NCBI GenBank assembly: GCA_019235715.1
Contig: JAFAKE010000097.1
Coordinates: forward strand, 1-60,660
Source of the DNA: Vulcanimicrobiota bacterium
GTDB taxonomy: Bacteria > Vulcanimicrobiota > Vulcanimicrobiia > Eremiobacterales > Eremiobacteraceae
DNA length: 60,660 bases
Direction: 5' to 3'
Both the position numbers and the translations under genes were made by a program. Positions 45,519 to 54,969 of this stretch are shown piece after piece. The notes beneath the pieces were generated by a model that did not search any database, was not told where the DNA came from, and saw nothing but the letters and a program-made list of their open reading frames with translations. Position 1 is the stretch's first letter. Each line of letters begins with the position of its first letter.

Positions 45519-46615
45519 TTCATGAACTCTTCGCTTTGCGGCGGCGCTGCGCATTGTTTGATGACCGTGCGCAAGACCGATGGCTCGACGGCCACGCCGA
45601 TCCTGACCGACCCAAGCCGTTCCGGTAGGACGAATCGTATTGTGCCGTCGTCTCGCTTCTTGTCGAGCGCGAGCGCTTTCTCGACCGCGACGACGCGTCG
45701 CGCGCCGCTCCATGATAGCGGAAGTCCGCTGCGCGCAAGGGCGCGCAGGACGCGCGCATGTTCCTGCGCCGAGTACATGCCGGCGCCGAGGGCGAGCAGT
45801 CCGGCAGCGCGCAGCCCGACGCTGACGGCGGCGCCATGGCTGAGACGTCCGGCTGCGACGTGCTCGAGCGCATGGCCGACCGTGTGGCCGAGATTGAGCG
45901 CGGCACGCGGCCCACGATCGTACGGATCCGACGCGACGAGGTTCACCTTCACCGCGGCCGCCCGAACGATGAGTTGCGCCCACGATTCTTGGGTGCCGCG
46001 CGCCGCGTCAAAGGACTCGACGGCGTCGAGCAGCGCAGGATCGCCGACGATCGCGGCTTTGACGATTTCCGCCAGACCGGTCGCCCGTTGCACCAGCGGC
46101 AGCGTTCCTAACGCCTTCAGGTCCGCTAAGACGGCGCGCGGCGGCCAGAACGCCCCCGCGAGGTTCTTGCCGGCGGCCAAATCGATCGCGGTCTTTCCGC
46201 CGATCGCCGCATCGGCCATCCCCAGCACCGTCGTCGCTACCGCGGCCCACGGCAGACCCCGCATGTAGGTGGCCGCGGCAAAGCCGGCTACATCGGTGAT
46301 CGTGCCGCCGCCCAGCGCCACGACCAGGGTGCTGCGGTCGGCGCGCAGCGCGGCGAACAGCTGCCACAACGTATCTAATGATGCAACAGACTTGCAGCGC
46401 TCGCCGCCACGCAACAGGCGCACGCCGATCACCCGGGCACCGGCCCGCGTGAGCGCGAGCGCGCATGCGCGGGCGCGCGGCCCGAGCCGCCGGTCTGCGA
46501 TGAACAGCGCCCGAGGCGCAGACCGTCCTCGCACGATCAGCCGCGGCAGTGACGCCGCCGCGTCCTCGCAGAAAACAACGGGATAGTCGAGACCATCGAG
46601 GACGACGTCGCTCAC
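45515..46615 (-). CDS. aroB: 3-dehydroquinate synthase
   Basis: Second shikimate-pathway enzyme, NAD- and Zn-dependent, 366 residues. Motifs: ALGGGTITDVAGFAAATYMR, the TTVLGMADAAIGGKTAID segment, KNLAGAFWPP, and metal ligands in GLAEIVKAAIVGD and LNLGHTVGHALEH. GTG 46615 overlaps the aroK stop (GTGA) and is preferred to an ATG 27 bases upstream. The stop overlaps priA in the same manner. Confidence 0.96.
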   Translation of the reverse strand: MSDVVLDGLDYPVVFCEDAAASLPRLIVRGRSAPRALFIADRRLGPRARACALALTRAGARVIGVRLLRGGERCKSVASLDTLWQLFAALRADRSTLVVALGGGTITDVAGFAAATYMRGLPWAAVATTVLGMADAAIGGKTAIDLAAGKNLAGAFWPPRAVLADLKALGTLPLVQRATGLAEIVKAAIVGDPALLDAVESFDAARGTQESWAQLIVRAAAVKVNLVASDPYDRGPRAALNLGHTVGHALEHVAAGRLSHGAAVSVGLRAAGLLALGAGMYSAQEHARVLRALARSGLPLSWSGARRVVAVEKALALDKKRDDGTIRFVLPERLGSVRIGVAVEPSVLRTVIKQCAAPPQSEEFMK

Positions 46616-47124
46616 GTGGCCCTTTCCCGACTCCGGTACCACCGTGCGATGGCGCCGGCGATCCTTCCGGCTGACGACCCGTCCACGCCGATGCTAAAAT
46701 CGTTGTCCGCGTACGTGTCTGCGCGCTCGGCCATAAGTTCGCGGACGCGTTCGAGGGTCGGCACCTCACCAAGAACCGGACGGTGCGTCCTGTGAGCGAC
46801 GCGTTGGTACGCATGCTCGGGCGAGATCGACAGGTGCACGACGTACGCGTTTTTGCGCAGGAGCGCGCGGTTAGCCGGATCGAGGACCGCGCCGCCGCCG
46901 ACGGCGATCACCTGGCCCGCGTTTCCGAGCAGATGTGCCAGCGACTCATGCTCCCAACGACGGAACTGCGCCTCGCCCTCACGCGCGAAAATTTCGGGGA
47001 TAGGACCGTGCGCACGCGCGATCTCCGCATCGAGGTCGACAAAGCGCAGATCGAGCATGCGCGCGAGCCGACGGCCGACCGTGCTCTTCCCGGCACCCAT
47101 GAAGCCGGTGAGCGCGACGTTCAT
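46612..47124 (-). CDS. aroK: Shikimate kinase
   Basis: Phosphorylates shikimate with ATP. The 170-residue protein starts MNVALTGFMGAGKSTVGRRL (P-loop GFMGAGKST), with the substrate-binding segment RFVDLDAEIAR, EAQFRRWE, AVGGGAVLDPANR and the lid THRPVLGEVPTLERV. ATG 47124 gives the family length; the longer frame reads through the preceding gene's end. Lies in the order aroK-aroB-priA. Confidence 0.96.
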   Translation of the reverse strand: MNVALTGFMGAGKSTVGRRLARMLDLRFVDLDAEIARAHGPIPEIFAREGEAQFRRWEHESLAHLLGNAGQVIAVGGGAVLDPANRALLRKNAYVVHLSISPEHAYQRVAHRTHRPVLGEVPTLERVRELMAERADTYADNDFSIGVDGSSAGRIAGAIARWYRSRERAT

Positions 47125-47132
47125 CGCAACAG

Positions 47133-47714
47133 CTACGGTTTTTGGATCCGGATCGGGAACGTGGCGCCGTAGAACTTCGCGATGATGCGATAGTCGCCGG
47201 CCGGAGCCTCGAGCGTACCGGTCGGATGAAAGTCCCACAGCGATGTGAACACCTTCGTCTCGCCCGGCGCGAACATCAAGGTCGACGGCTTATGCGCGAT
47301 GTTATGGAAGTACGAAGAACGCCACACTTCAAGCGGAAACACGAAAAGGCCGCCCAGAAACGAGCCGACACGGCGCACGATGAATTCGTACTGCATCGAC
47401 GTCGGAAAATCCAGGGTGTCGGGAAGCGCCGATGCATTGGTGATGGCGAGCCGCAGCTCGACGGGTCCGTCGGTGGGCAACGTCGCTATCGGCCGCTGCG
47501 TCGCCGGGTCGAGGACCTCGAAGTCGTAGGTGAAGCCCTGCGGCAAAGCGGGCGGGGTCTTGCGGAAAAGGGAGATGACCTCCGGCGGAACCACCGGTTC
47601 GCCGACCGCTTCGCGCGTGATGGCGGCAAGCGCGAGCACGAAGAGCATCGCGACCAGAATAACGGTCACGGTAAACTGCAGCGTCGAGAACGGCTTCTTG
47701 CGCTTGGCGTACAC
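47133..47714 (-). CDS. Membrane-anchored BsuPI-like domain protein
   Basis: A 193-residue protein with one N-terminal membrane segment (about 12-34) and an extracytoplasmic beta-sandwich. The pattern GPVELRLAITNASALPDTLD, FPTSMQYEFIVRR, KVFTSLWDF and APAGDYRIIAKF recalls the BsuPI family (named for an intracellular proteinase inhibitor in Bacillus, but widespread in exported proteins). It ends 8 bases before aroK. A pilus-related or envelope role is only suggested by neighbours. Confidence 0.65.
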   Translation of the reverse strand: MYAKRKKPFSTLQFTVTVILVAMLFVLALAAITREAVGEPVVPPEVISLFRKTPPALPQGFTYDFEVLDPATQRPIATLPTDGPVELRLAITNASALPDTLDFPTSMQYEFIVRRVGSFLGGLFVFPLEVWRSSYFHNIAHKPSTLMFAPGETKVFTSLWDFHPTGTLEAPAGDYRIIAKFYGATFPIRIQKP

Positions 47715-47768
47715 TAAGGAACGGGTTTCTGCCGCCCGTCCGTCGAGTCCCGCAACGAGGGCACGGAT

Positions 47769-48569
47769 CTAGCCGGCTTTTGAACGCGGACGGGCTTCGT
47801 GGAGCTCGTCCATCAACAGCACCGCGATTTGCTCCGCCAGATCGGGGTCAAGCACGCGCAAACCCTGCCATGCATCGTCATCATGAGGGTCCATCTCTAA
47901 GATTCGCGTGTAGAGGCTTGCCAGCTGCTTTTTCACGTCGTCGCGGCCCGGTGCCAGGGTCAGCATCTCGCGGCACACCGCCACTTCCGATGAAAGCTTT
48001 TCGGCGGCCCGGTGCATGACTGCGAGGCGCTCCAGCACGGGAAGCAAGCCCTCGTCGCCGATGTTGCGCAGCAACGCAGCATGCTGGTTGGCGGCTTCGA
48101 CGGAGTCAGGCATAAGCTCGGCGATGCGCCCTGCGGCGCGCGCCGCCTCAGTGATCTCGCCTTCGGCGATGCTGCGGTCGATCGCCCGGCGCAACCGCTC
48201 GATCGCCAGATTCGTTTTGCCGACCACCACGTAGAGCTGAGCGAGCGCCTGAAGCGATTGCGAATCGGGGGTGCCGCTCTTGAGAAGCTCTTCGTATTCG
48301 CCGATCGCGTCGCCGGTTCGCCGCTCGCGCGCGAGTAGGCCCGCCAGCAGGCGGCGCAGCTCGCGCTGCTGGTGCAGGCTCGCGTCATTGTGTTGCCCGC
48401 CCGCAGACAGCGCGTCGCTCAGCATCGCGATCGCATCGTCTGCATCGCCCTCCGCCTGGTACGCGTGCGCCGCTTCCGCATACAGCTGTGCCGCCTCGGT
48501 AAGCCCCTTGCGGCGGTGGCGGTCTTGTGCTTTCTTGCGCAGATCTGCAGCGCCGCTGCGTCGTCTCAT
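47769..48569 (-). CDS. TPR-repeat protein
   Basis: A 266-residue cytosolic protein built of about five tetratricopeptide repeats (for example GLTEAAQLYAEAAHAYQAEG and SQSLQALAQLYVVVGKTNLA). No signal peptide or membrane segment. Its ATG overlaps the stop of the large TPR/coiled-coil gene (ATGA). It probably serves as a protein-interaction partner of that product; the target is unknown. Confidence 0.8.
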   Translation of the reverse strand: MRRRSGAADLRKKAQDRHRRKGLTEAAQLYAEAAHAYQAEGDADDAIAMLSDALSAGGQHNDASLHQQRELRRLLAGLLARERRTGDAIGEYEELLKSGTPDSQSLQALAQLYVVVGKTNLAIERLRRAIDRSIAEGEITEAARAAGRIAELMPDSVEAANQHAALLRNIGDEGLLPVLERLAVMHRAAEKLSSEVAVCREMLTLAPGRDDVKKQLASLYTRILEMDPHDDDAWQGLRVLDPDLAEQIAVLLMDELHEARPRSKAG

Positions 48570-51283
48570 TGATTGCCCTGACTGTCCGCGACGCGCGTCG
48601 GAAGGCGCTTGACCTTTTGGCGTTCTGCGGAGCTCAGATTTGTTTTGACCACGCGCACGCGCTCGCCGATGTCGCGGTACGTGAGGTCGCGCGCATAGAG
48701 CTCCTCAAACGAGGAGAGCGCGAGCGCCAGCGACTCCTGCGTGCCTTTCGCCTCGTACAGCTCGCCCAGGTTGTACAGCGCCTCTAAGTAGAGAGGTTCC
48801 GCGTACCCCGGAGTCTCGATCGCCTTTGCGAAGCGCTTTGCCGCCGCGCCGTCGAGCCCTTGACGCCGCAGGCACGCGCCGATCGCGATCAGGCAGGGCA
48901 CAACCATCTCGGGTTCGTGCTGAATCGCCTGCAGCGCGACGAGCGCCTCTTCGATGCGTCCAAGCTCGCGATAGGCAAGGCCTAAGCGGTATTTCGCGGC
49001 GATGCCGCCGGACGCCGCATCTTTTTCCAGACGCTCGATGAACTGGTCGATGAAATCCGCGTTGTTCGCGTCGCTGCGCACCATCGACGTCAGCATCTCG
49101 GCGCCCTCGACCACATTGCCGCGGCGCGCCTTGACGAGCGCGAGTTCGTAGCGTGTTGCCGCATGTTCGGGCCGTAGCTCTGCGGCTTGGGCGAGTAGGC
49201 GCTCGGCGCTCTCCAAGTCGCCGCCGTGCTCGGCAAGCAGCGCGCCTGCCTGATATGCAGCGGCTGCGTCCTGTGGATCGGCCTCAAGCGCCTGCCGGTA
49301 TGATTCAGCCGCCTTCTCGTACTCACCGGCGGCGAGTTGCGCGGCCGCCACCGCGTGCGCGCTTTGCGGCGGCTCCTGACTGGGCGGCATGGGCGTCGTC
49401 GGGCCACCGGGCTTGGGCGGTTCGATCTGCGCGATGCTGGCCGCTGCAGCCGAAAGCTGCTGCACGCGTGCATCAAGTTCTTCGGCCTCCGCCCGCGCTT
49501 TGTCGCGCGCGGCAGCAGCCTCGGCCGCATCGGTCGTCGCTTGCTCTATCTGCGCGCGCAGATCGGCGAGCGCTTGTTGGGCGCTGCCGATCTCGTCTTG
49601 CAACTTCGAGCGCCTGTCCTCAAGCGCTATGAGCTCGGCGCTGATCGTTTGGGCTTGCGCCGCCTGCGCCTGCGCATCGCCCGCGGCCGAACGCATGGCT
49701 TCGAGCTCGTCGGTCAGCCTCTTGGCGTCCTGCATCTTCGCCGTCAGCGCCGAAACCTCGGCCGCGGTCTGGTCGCGCAACAGCGAAACTTCGCGCAATG
49801 CTGCCTCTTGGGCGAGTTTTTGCGCGCCTAATTCTTCTGCCTCGGCCTTCAGAGATCGCAGCGCAGCCTCGAGTGCAGCGCGCTCGGCGGCAAGCGCGAC
49901 CATCTGCTGCTTGTCGTCACCCGATTGGGCCGCCGCTTCTGCGCCGGCAGCCTGAGCCTGGACGAGTTTTGCCTGCGCTGACTCGAGTTGCACGTCGAGA
50001 TCGGACTTGCGCATCGTGGCAGTCTCAAGAAGCGTCCGTTGCTCCGCGAGCGCTTTCTGCAGTTCGCTTCGCGTCTGCAGCAATAGCTGGAGATCTTGTT
50101 GAGCCGCCTGGCGTTGCGCTTCGATCGCCGACAACATCTGGCGAGCGCGATCGACGTCTGCCGGGGACCCCGACGGCGCCGATTCGGCCGCGGCCGGTTG
50201 TTTGGCGGCCTCCGGTTTGCTTGGTTGTGCCGCTTCGGCGCGCGGCGGACTCTGTTTGGCGGCGACCTGCGCGACAAGCGGCGGCGTCACGGGCTTTGCC
50301 GGCACCGGCTGCGGGGCTTGCGCCTGCGCCCGCGCAGAAACAGCGGCCTCGTCGGGCCGTTTGTCGGCGTTGGCGCTCGGTTTGCTCGTGGCCGATGCCG
50401 CGACCCGTTCGAGCGGTTTTTGCACCGCCGCCGGTACCGCTGGTCTCGCGTGCTTCGCGCCCTCCGGCGTGTGGCGCTGCGCAGCGGCCGGCGGTCCTAA
50501 CGGAGGCGCGATCGGTTCTGCGGGGCCGACCTCATCCGCGCCGTGGCCCTGTTCGTCAAGCTCGTCGAGCAGAATGCGCGCTTTTTGGTTCTGTGCGTCG
50601 ATCGCGAGAACCATCGTCGCGATCTGGCGCGCGCTGCTCCAATGCTGGCATTCGCGCGCGAGCTGCGCGGCTTGGATGTAAAAGCCGATCGCGTCGGCCA
50701 TCAGCTCTTTGCTCTGATACAGCTGGCCGATGCGCACCGTCGCTTGTACGTGATCTTTGTCGCGGTCGAGCACTTTTTTGAAGGCCAGCATCGCTTGGTC
50801 GAACTGGCCATTTTGCTGGTAGATGCAGCCGGCGGCGAATAAAGCCTGAAGGTGCTTGAGATTGGACTTGCGCAGCACGTCGATGAATTTGGCGAGCCCG
50901 TCTTGGAGGCGGCCGTCCTCGACGTCGGCTTGGCCGAGCATGTAGATGACGTCGAGATTGTGCACGTCCAGCCCATGCGCTGCCTGAAATGCTTGACGGG
51001 CCTTTTGATATTCCTTGCGCTGCCCGAGGTATGCGTTGCCGGCGACGATATAGGCGTTGATCGCTGTTTCAGTATCGCCGTTTTGCGCGAGCAGCTTGGC
51101 CGCGTCGATGAGCGCCTCGGCTGGCGCGCCGGCAAGACCGGCCACCGTGCGCAGACAGATGAGCGCACCCGGCGCGTCGTCGTTTTTGATCTTCTCGCGT
51201 GCTTCGTCCAGGAACGCGGCGGCGCTCGCCGCGGCGTTCGCGCCCGCGTCGGCTGCGCTCACATGCTCACCTGGATCTGCCAC
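48566..51283 (-). CDS. Large TPR and coiled-coil protein
   Basis: About 905 residues in four parts: N-terminal TPR array (about 15-235), Pro/Ala-rich disordered linker (about 240-370), a long coiled coil (about 375-620, rich in Ala, Glu, Gln), and a second TPR array (about 640-880, AVAAAQLAAGEYEKAAESYR). No signal peptide. GTG 51283 has GAGAAGG upstream; TTG 51310 nearer the aroC stop is an alternative. Coupled to a second TPR gene. Its place between aroC and aroK in a pilus operon suggests a scaffold for pilus assembly or polar placement, but nothing shows this directly. Confidence 0.8.
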   Translation of the reverse strand: MADPGEHVSAADAGANAAASAAAFLDEAREKIKNDDAPGALICLRTVAGLAGAPAEALIDAAKLLAQNGDTETAINAYIVAGNAYLGQRKEYQKARQAFQAAHGLDVHNLDVIYMLGQADVEDGRLQDGLAKFIDVLRKSNLKHLQALFAAGCIYQQNGQFDQAMLAFKKVLDRDKDHVQATVRIGQLYQSKELMADAIGFYIQAAQLARECQHWSSARQIATMVLAIDAQNQKARILLDELDEQGHGADEVGPAEPIAPPLGPPAAAQRHTPEGAKHARPAVPAAVQKPLERVAASATSKPSANADKRPDEAAVSARAQAQAPQPVPAKPVTPPLVAQVAAKQSPPRAEAAQPSKPEAAKQPAAAESAPSGSPADVDRARQMLSAIEAQRQAAQQDLQLLLQTRSELQKALAEQRTLLETATMRKSDLDVQLESAQAKLVQAQAAGAEAAAQSGDDKQQMVALAAERAALEAALRSLKAEAEELGAQKLAQEAALREVSLLRDQTAAEVSALTAKMQDAKRLTDELEAMRSAAGDAQAQAAQAQTISAELIALEDRRSKLQDEIGSAQQALADLRAQIEQATTDAAEAAAARDKARAEAEELDARVQQLSAAAASIAQIEPPKPGGPTTPMPPSQEPPQSAHAVAAAQLAAGEYEKAAESYRQALEADPQDAAAAYQAGALLAEHGGDLESAERLLAQAAELRPEHAATRYELALVKARRGNVVEGAEMLTSMVRSDANNADFIDQFIERLEKDAASGGIAAKYRLGLAYRELGRIEEALVALQAIQHEPEMVVPCLIAIGACLRRQGLDGAAAKRFAKAIETPGYAEPLYLEALYNLGELYEAKGTQESLALALSSFEELYARDLTYRDIGERVRVVKTNLSSAERQKVKRLPTRVADSQGNQ

Positions 51284-51302
51284 GATGCACGCCTTCTCTA
51301 CT

Positions 51303-52472
51303 TCAGTCAAGCGAGCTCGTCGGCTTCTTCTCACCGAACACGCGCGCCGCTCCCAGTTGCGACGCTTCGAAATGTTCCCGTACTTCTGCGACGGAATCGC
51401 CTCCGTATTTCTCGGAGAACGCCTCCGCAAGCGCGAGGCACACCATCGCCTCGCCGATCACCGATGCAGCCGGCACCGCGCAGACATCGCTGCGCACGAC
51501 CGCGGCGGGCGCCGCAGCGCCTGTCGCGAGATCAACCGATGCCAGCGGCCGCATCAATGTGGCGATCGGCTTGACCTTGACGCGGACCACGATATCCGCG
51601 CCATTGCTCATCCCGCCTTCGATGCCGCCGGCGCGGTTGCTGCCGCGCACCACCTCGTCGTCCTGACGCTCGAATGTGTCGTGCGAGCGGCTTCCGACCA
51701 GGTCGGCCGCGATGCTGCCGAACTCAACCGCCTTGGCGGTTTGGATGCTCATCAGCGCCGCTGCGATCCGCGCATCCAGCCGCTCCGACGGCTGGCGGTT
51801 GCTGCCGATGCCGACGGGCATGTGCAGCGCGCGGACCTCGAAGACACCGCCGAGCGTATCGCCTTCGCTTTTCGCGGCATCGATACGCGCGACCATGCGC
51901 GCAGACGCTTCCGCGTCGGGGCAGCGCACGGGTGACCTCTCTATACTCTCTTTATCGGGCTCCTCCGCTTCCGTGCGCGCGCTCACGTCGCCGATCTGTT
52001 GGACGAATCCAAGAACTGTGACGCCGAACACAGCTAGATACTGGCGCGCAAGGGCTCCAAGCGCGACTCTCATCGCCGTCTCGCGTGCGCTCGCGCGCTC
52101 GAGCACGTTGCGCAGATCGCGGTGGCGATACTTGAGAGCGCCGGCGTAATCCGCGTGGCCCGGGCGCGGCCGCGTGATCGGCGGCCCGGCGCCGGCCAGC
52201 GGATCCATCAGCGCGCGGACGTTCTCGTAGTCCCTGTTGCGGATGAGCAGCGCGATGGGCGACCCCAACGTCACACCCCCGCGCAATCCGGCGACGAATT
52301 CGACTTCGTCGGCCTCGATCTTCATGCGCCCGCCCCGGCCATGGCCGAGTTGGCGGCGCGCCACTTCCTGTCCGAGCGCAGTCGCATCGACGCGCAACCC
52401 GGCGGGCGCTCCATCGAGAATGCCGATCAACGCGGGTCCGTGTGACTCTCCCGCCGTCAGATAGCGAATCAT
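51303..52472 (-). CDS. aroC: Chorismate synthase
   Basis: FMN-dependent last step of the shikimate pathway, 389 residues. Motifs: MIRYLTAGESHGPALIGILD, GHGRGGRMKIEADEVEF, RPGHADYAGALKYRHRDLRN, RASARETAMRVALGAL, and SNGADIVVRVKVKPIATL. Starts 49 bases after pilQ on the same strand, linking the pilus and aromatic amino-acid genes. Start and end are ordinary. Confidence 0.97.
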   Translation of the reverse strand: MIRYLTAGESHGPALIGILDGAPAGLRVDATALGQEVARRQLGHGRGGRMKIEADEVEFVAGLRGGVTLGSPIALLIRNRDYENVRALMDPLAGAGPPITRPRPGHADYAGALKYRHRDLRNVLERASARETAMRVALGALARQYLAVFGVTVLGFVQQIGDVSARTEAEEPDKESIERSPVRCPDAEASARMVARIDAAKSEGDTLGGVFEVRALHMPVGIGSNRQPSERLDARIAAALMSIQTAKAVEFGSIAADLVGSRSHDTFERQDDEVVRGSNRAGGIEGGMSNGADIVVRVKVKPIATLMRPLASVDLATGAAAPAAVVRSDVCAVPAASVIGEAMVCLALAEAFSEKYGGDSVAEVREHFEASQLGAARVFGEKKPTSSLD

Positions 52473-52521
52473 GCTGCCGGCAAAAGATACGGGAGCGGCC
52501 GCAGCCGCCCCCGCGCGTCCG

Positions 52522-54456
52522 TCAGTGCTCCGGCACTATGTGCGGAGTGATGAGGAAGACGATCTCGCTGTGGATCTTCGTCGCCTCGACGTTCTTGAAG
52601 AGCGCGCCGACGACCGGGATATCTCCGAGCAGCGGCACCTTGTTGATCGTCTTGGTCGTGTCGTCTTGGACAAGACCGCCCATGACGATCGTGTCGCCGT
52701 CCTTCACGCGCAAGATCGAGTCGATCTTGCGGTTGTCCAGCAATGGATACTGGCCGGCGATGATGCTCTGGATGTTCGAGCGCTCGACGTGCAGCGTCGT
52801 CGTGACGTAGCCGTCTGTGTTCACGACCGGGGTCACCTGCAGGATCACGCCGATGTCGATGTAGTTGACCTGGAACTGGCCTGCCTGCGAGGAATAGTAC
52901 ACGATCGGATACGTCTGGCCGACGAGGATCTTTGCCTGCTGATTGTCGAGCGCTTCCACTCGCGGATTTGCAAGCAGCGATGCTTGGTTATGCGTCAGCA
53001 GATAGTTGATCGTCGCTTGGATGAACAGCGCGTTGCGCGTGAACGGCTGGAATGGGATCGGATTGCCGCTCTGCACCGGCGGTACCTGGGTCTGGAACGC
53101 TCCGCACGTCAGACAGTTCTCGAACAATCCGAGCGCGCTCGATCCCGTCCAGCTGATGCCGACGTTCTGGGTGTCGTTGTTCTTGGTGACGTCGAGCACT
53201 TTGACTTCGAACACGACCTGCGGCGCCGGTATGTCCTCGAGCGCCATGAAGTTGCGAGCGCTTTGGATGACCTCCGGCGCACCGGTGACCAGCAGCGTGT
53301 CCGTGCGCGGGTCGATCGAAAACGCACCCGCCGGCAATACTGTGCTCAGCTGTTTGGCGAGGTCGGCCGGCGTCGCATACCGTATCGGAAACGCCACCGT
53401 CTGCGCGGCGACGCCTGCCGAACCGAACTGCTTGGCCAGCTCATCCGGGGTGCCCACGACGTAGATGTTGCCGACTTGCCGGTACTCAAGTCCGTTCGTG
53501 CGCACGATGAGATCGAGCGCCTCGCGCAAGGGCACGTCGTGCAGGCTGATCGTGGTCGTTCCTTTGACGTTCTGCGTGGCGACGATGTTCTGGCCGCTCT
53601 CCTGGGCGAGCAGCTTGATGACGTCGAGCAGATCGCCGTTCTTGATGTCAAGGTTGACGGTGCCCGCGGGATGCGATGCGATGCCGGCATTCGCCGACGG
53701 CGCGGCTGGGAACGAAGGACCCGCCATCGACGGCGCCACGGCCGATGTGGAGCGCGTATGCGTGCCCGGCACTTTGCAGTAGTACTTGCCGCCCGGCAGC
53801 CACGGATTGGGCGTCGCGGCGGACACGACTTCCGGCGCCGGATGAACGACCGGTTTTGCGGCCGCGACCACCTGCGGCTTCGGCGCGGGCGCTGCCGCCG
53901 TGTGCTGTGGAGTTTGCTGTGAAGGCTGCGACTGCGATGCGCCCTCTGCGATCTCTTGAGTCTGGCGCTGCCCTGCCGCGCGCGCGGCTGCTGCCGCCGC
54001 ATCGGGATCGAGCGCATGTCCTTGCTGCGCCGTGTTCAGCGCGAGCGTCAACGCCTTATCTCCATCGCTGTGGTTGAGATCATATTTGGCCGGACCTGTG
54101 GATTCGACCACAAGGCGCATGACGGCCGGCGACTCCGAGAGCTGCCCGACGCGGACCTGGCGGATCGGGCCATCCGAAAACGCGATGACTTTCGTGCGGC
54201 CGTCGTATGATGCCGGCGTCACGTCCACGACAAGGTCTTGGACGCCGCTTGCGGAGTCGACCGAGTACTTGTGGACTTGCGTCGACACCGGCGCGCTGGC
54301 GATGACCGTGACCTTAAATGCCCCGTCCACCGATCCATAGTGGACATCGGTGACCGCATTAGTCGCCGCTGCGATCGGCGCAGCGAAGGCCAGCCAGCAC
54401 GTCGCCAGCAGCCCTCCCGTCAACCAGGTCGCGATCGACCGATAGTGCCCTTGCAT
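52522..54456 (-). CDS. pilQ: Type IV pilus secretin PilQ
   Basis: Outer-membrane channel for the pilus, 644 residues. Signal peptide about 1-30. One AMIN domain (about 35-140), a Gln/Ala-rich linker, an STN-type domain (about 265-330, LDIKNGDLLDVIKLLAQESG), an N1/KH-type domain, then the secretin domain (about 430-640) with LLANPRVEALDNQQAKILVG and the closing VGALFKNVEATKIHSEIVFL. Follows pilP by 3 bases. Confidence 0.96.
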   Translation of the reverse strand: MQGHYRSIATWLTGGLLATCWLAFAAPIAAATNAVTDVHYGSVDGAFKVTVIASAPVSTQVHKYSVDSASGVQDLVVDVTPASYDGRTKVIAFSDGPIRQVRVGQLSESPAVMRLVVESTGPAKYDLNHSDGDKALTLALNTAQQGHALDPDAAAAAARAAGQRQTQEIAEGASQSQPSQQTPQHTAAAPAPKPQVVAAAKPVVHPAPEVVSAATPNPWLPGGKYYCKVPGTHTRSTSAVAPSMAGPSFPAAPSANAGIASHPAGTVNLDIKNGDLLDVIKLLAQESGQNIVATQNVKGTTTISLHDVPLREALDLIVRTNGLEYRQVGNIYVVGTPDELAKQFGSAGVAAQTVAFPIRYATPADLAKQLSTVLPAGAFSIDPRTDTLLVTGAPEVIQSARNFMALEDIPAPQVVFEVKVLDVTKNNDTQNVGISWTGSSALGLFENCLTCGAFQTQVPPVQSGNPIPFQPFTRNALFIQATINYLLTHNQASLLANPRVEALDNQQAKILVGQTYPIVYYSSQAGQFQVNYIDIGVILQVTPVVNTDGYVTTTLHVERSNIQSIIAGQYPLLDNRKIDSILRVKDGDTIVMGGLVQDDTTKTINKVPLLGDIPVVGALFKNVEATKIHSEIVFLITPHIVPEH

Positions 54457-54459
54457 GGT

Positions 54460-54969
54460 TTAACCCCCTAGCGAGAAGTTGCGCACGCCTTCAGCGGATG
54501 AAAGCGTGACGAATCCGGGCCCGATGGCCACGACGCGGAATTTGCCGGCTATCGAATCGCCCTGGCGGGCGACGTACGACTTGCCGTCCGCTTCGATGAT
54601 CGCAGAATAGCCGTTGGCTTGAACGATGCCGCTGACACGAACGCCATCCCAGACCGACGCGCCTTTGGAACCATTCGGAGCGCCTTCGAATCCTGGAAGC
54701 GTTGGGATGCGCGGGAACCGGTTGGTCGCGACGCGCTGCGGAACCACACGTGCCGTGTTGCTCACGAGCACGGCGAACGGGTCCGAGCGCCCGGCGTTCG
54801 GATTGGACTTGGCGACGACGATCGGCACGGGCGTCGACACCGCAGGCGGCGGACCGACATCCGTGTGCACGCTGACTTTTACCGGCCCTTGCGCCGGCGG
54901 CGGCGGCGTGCCGCATGACGCAAGCAGCGCGGCCGCAAGAGATATCGCGAGCGGATGATAGTGTCTCAT
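54460..54969 (-). CDS. pilP: PilP-like pilus assembly lipoprotein
   Basis: A 169-residue lipoprotein: signal peptide with lipobox LLASC (Cys about residue 19), a Pro-rich flexible region, then a small beta domain (about 105-169, VRVSGIVQANGYSAIIEADG) typical of the PilP HR fold that links PilN/PilO to the secretin. Its ATG overlaps the pilO stop. Low sequence conservation of the family means the call rests partly on gene order. Confidence 0.85.
   Translation of the reverse strand: MRHYHPLAISLAAALLASCGTPPPPAQGPVKVSVHTDVGPPPAVSTPVPIVVAKSNPNAGRSDPFAVLVSNTARVVPQRVATNRFPRIPTLPGFEGAPNGSKGASVWDGVRVSGIVQANGYSAIIEADGKSYVARQGDSIAGKFRVVAIGPGFVTLSSAEGVRNFSLGG

Noticed and set aside
45519-45983. N-terminal extension of PriA by about 155 codons
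   Set aside because: It lies inside aroB in another frame, is Arg-rich, and the GTG at 45518 matches the PriA start and overlaps the aroB stop.
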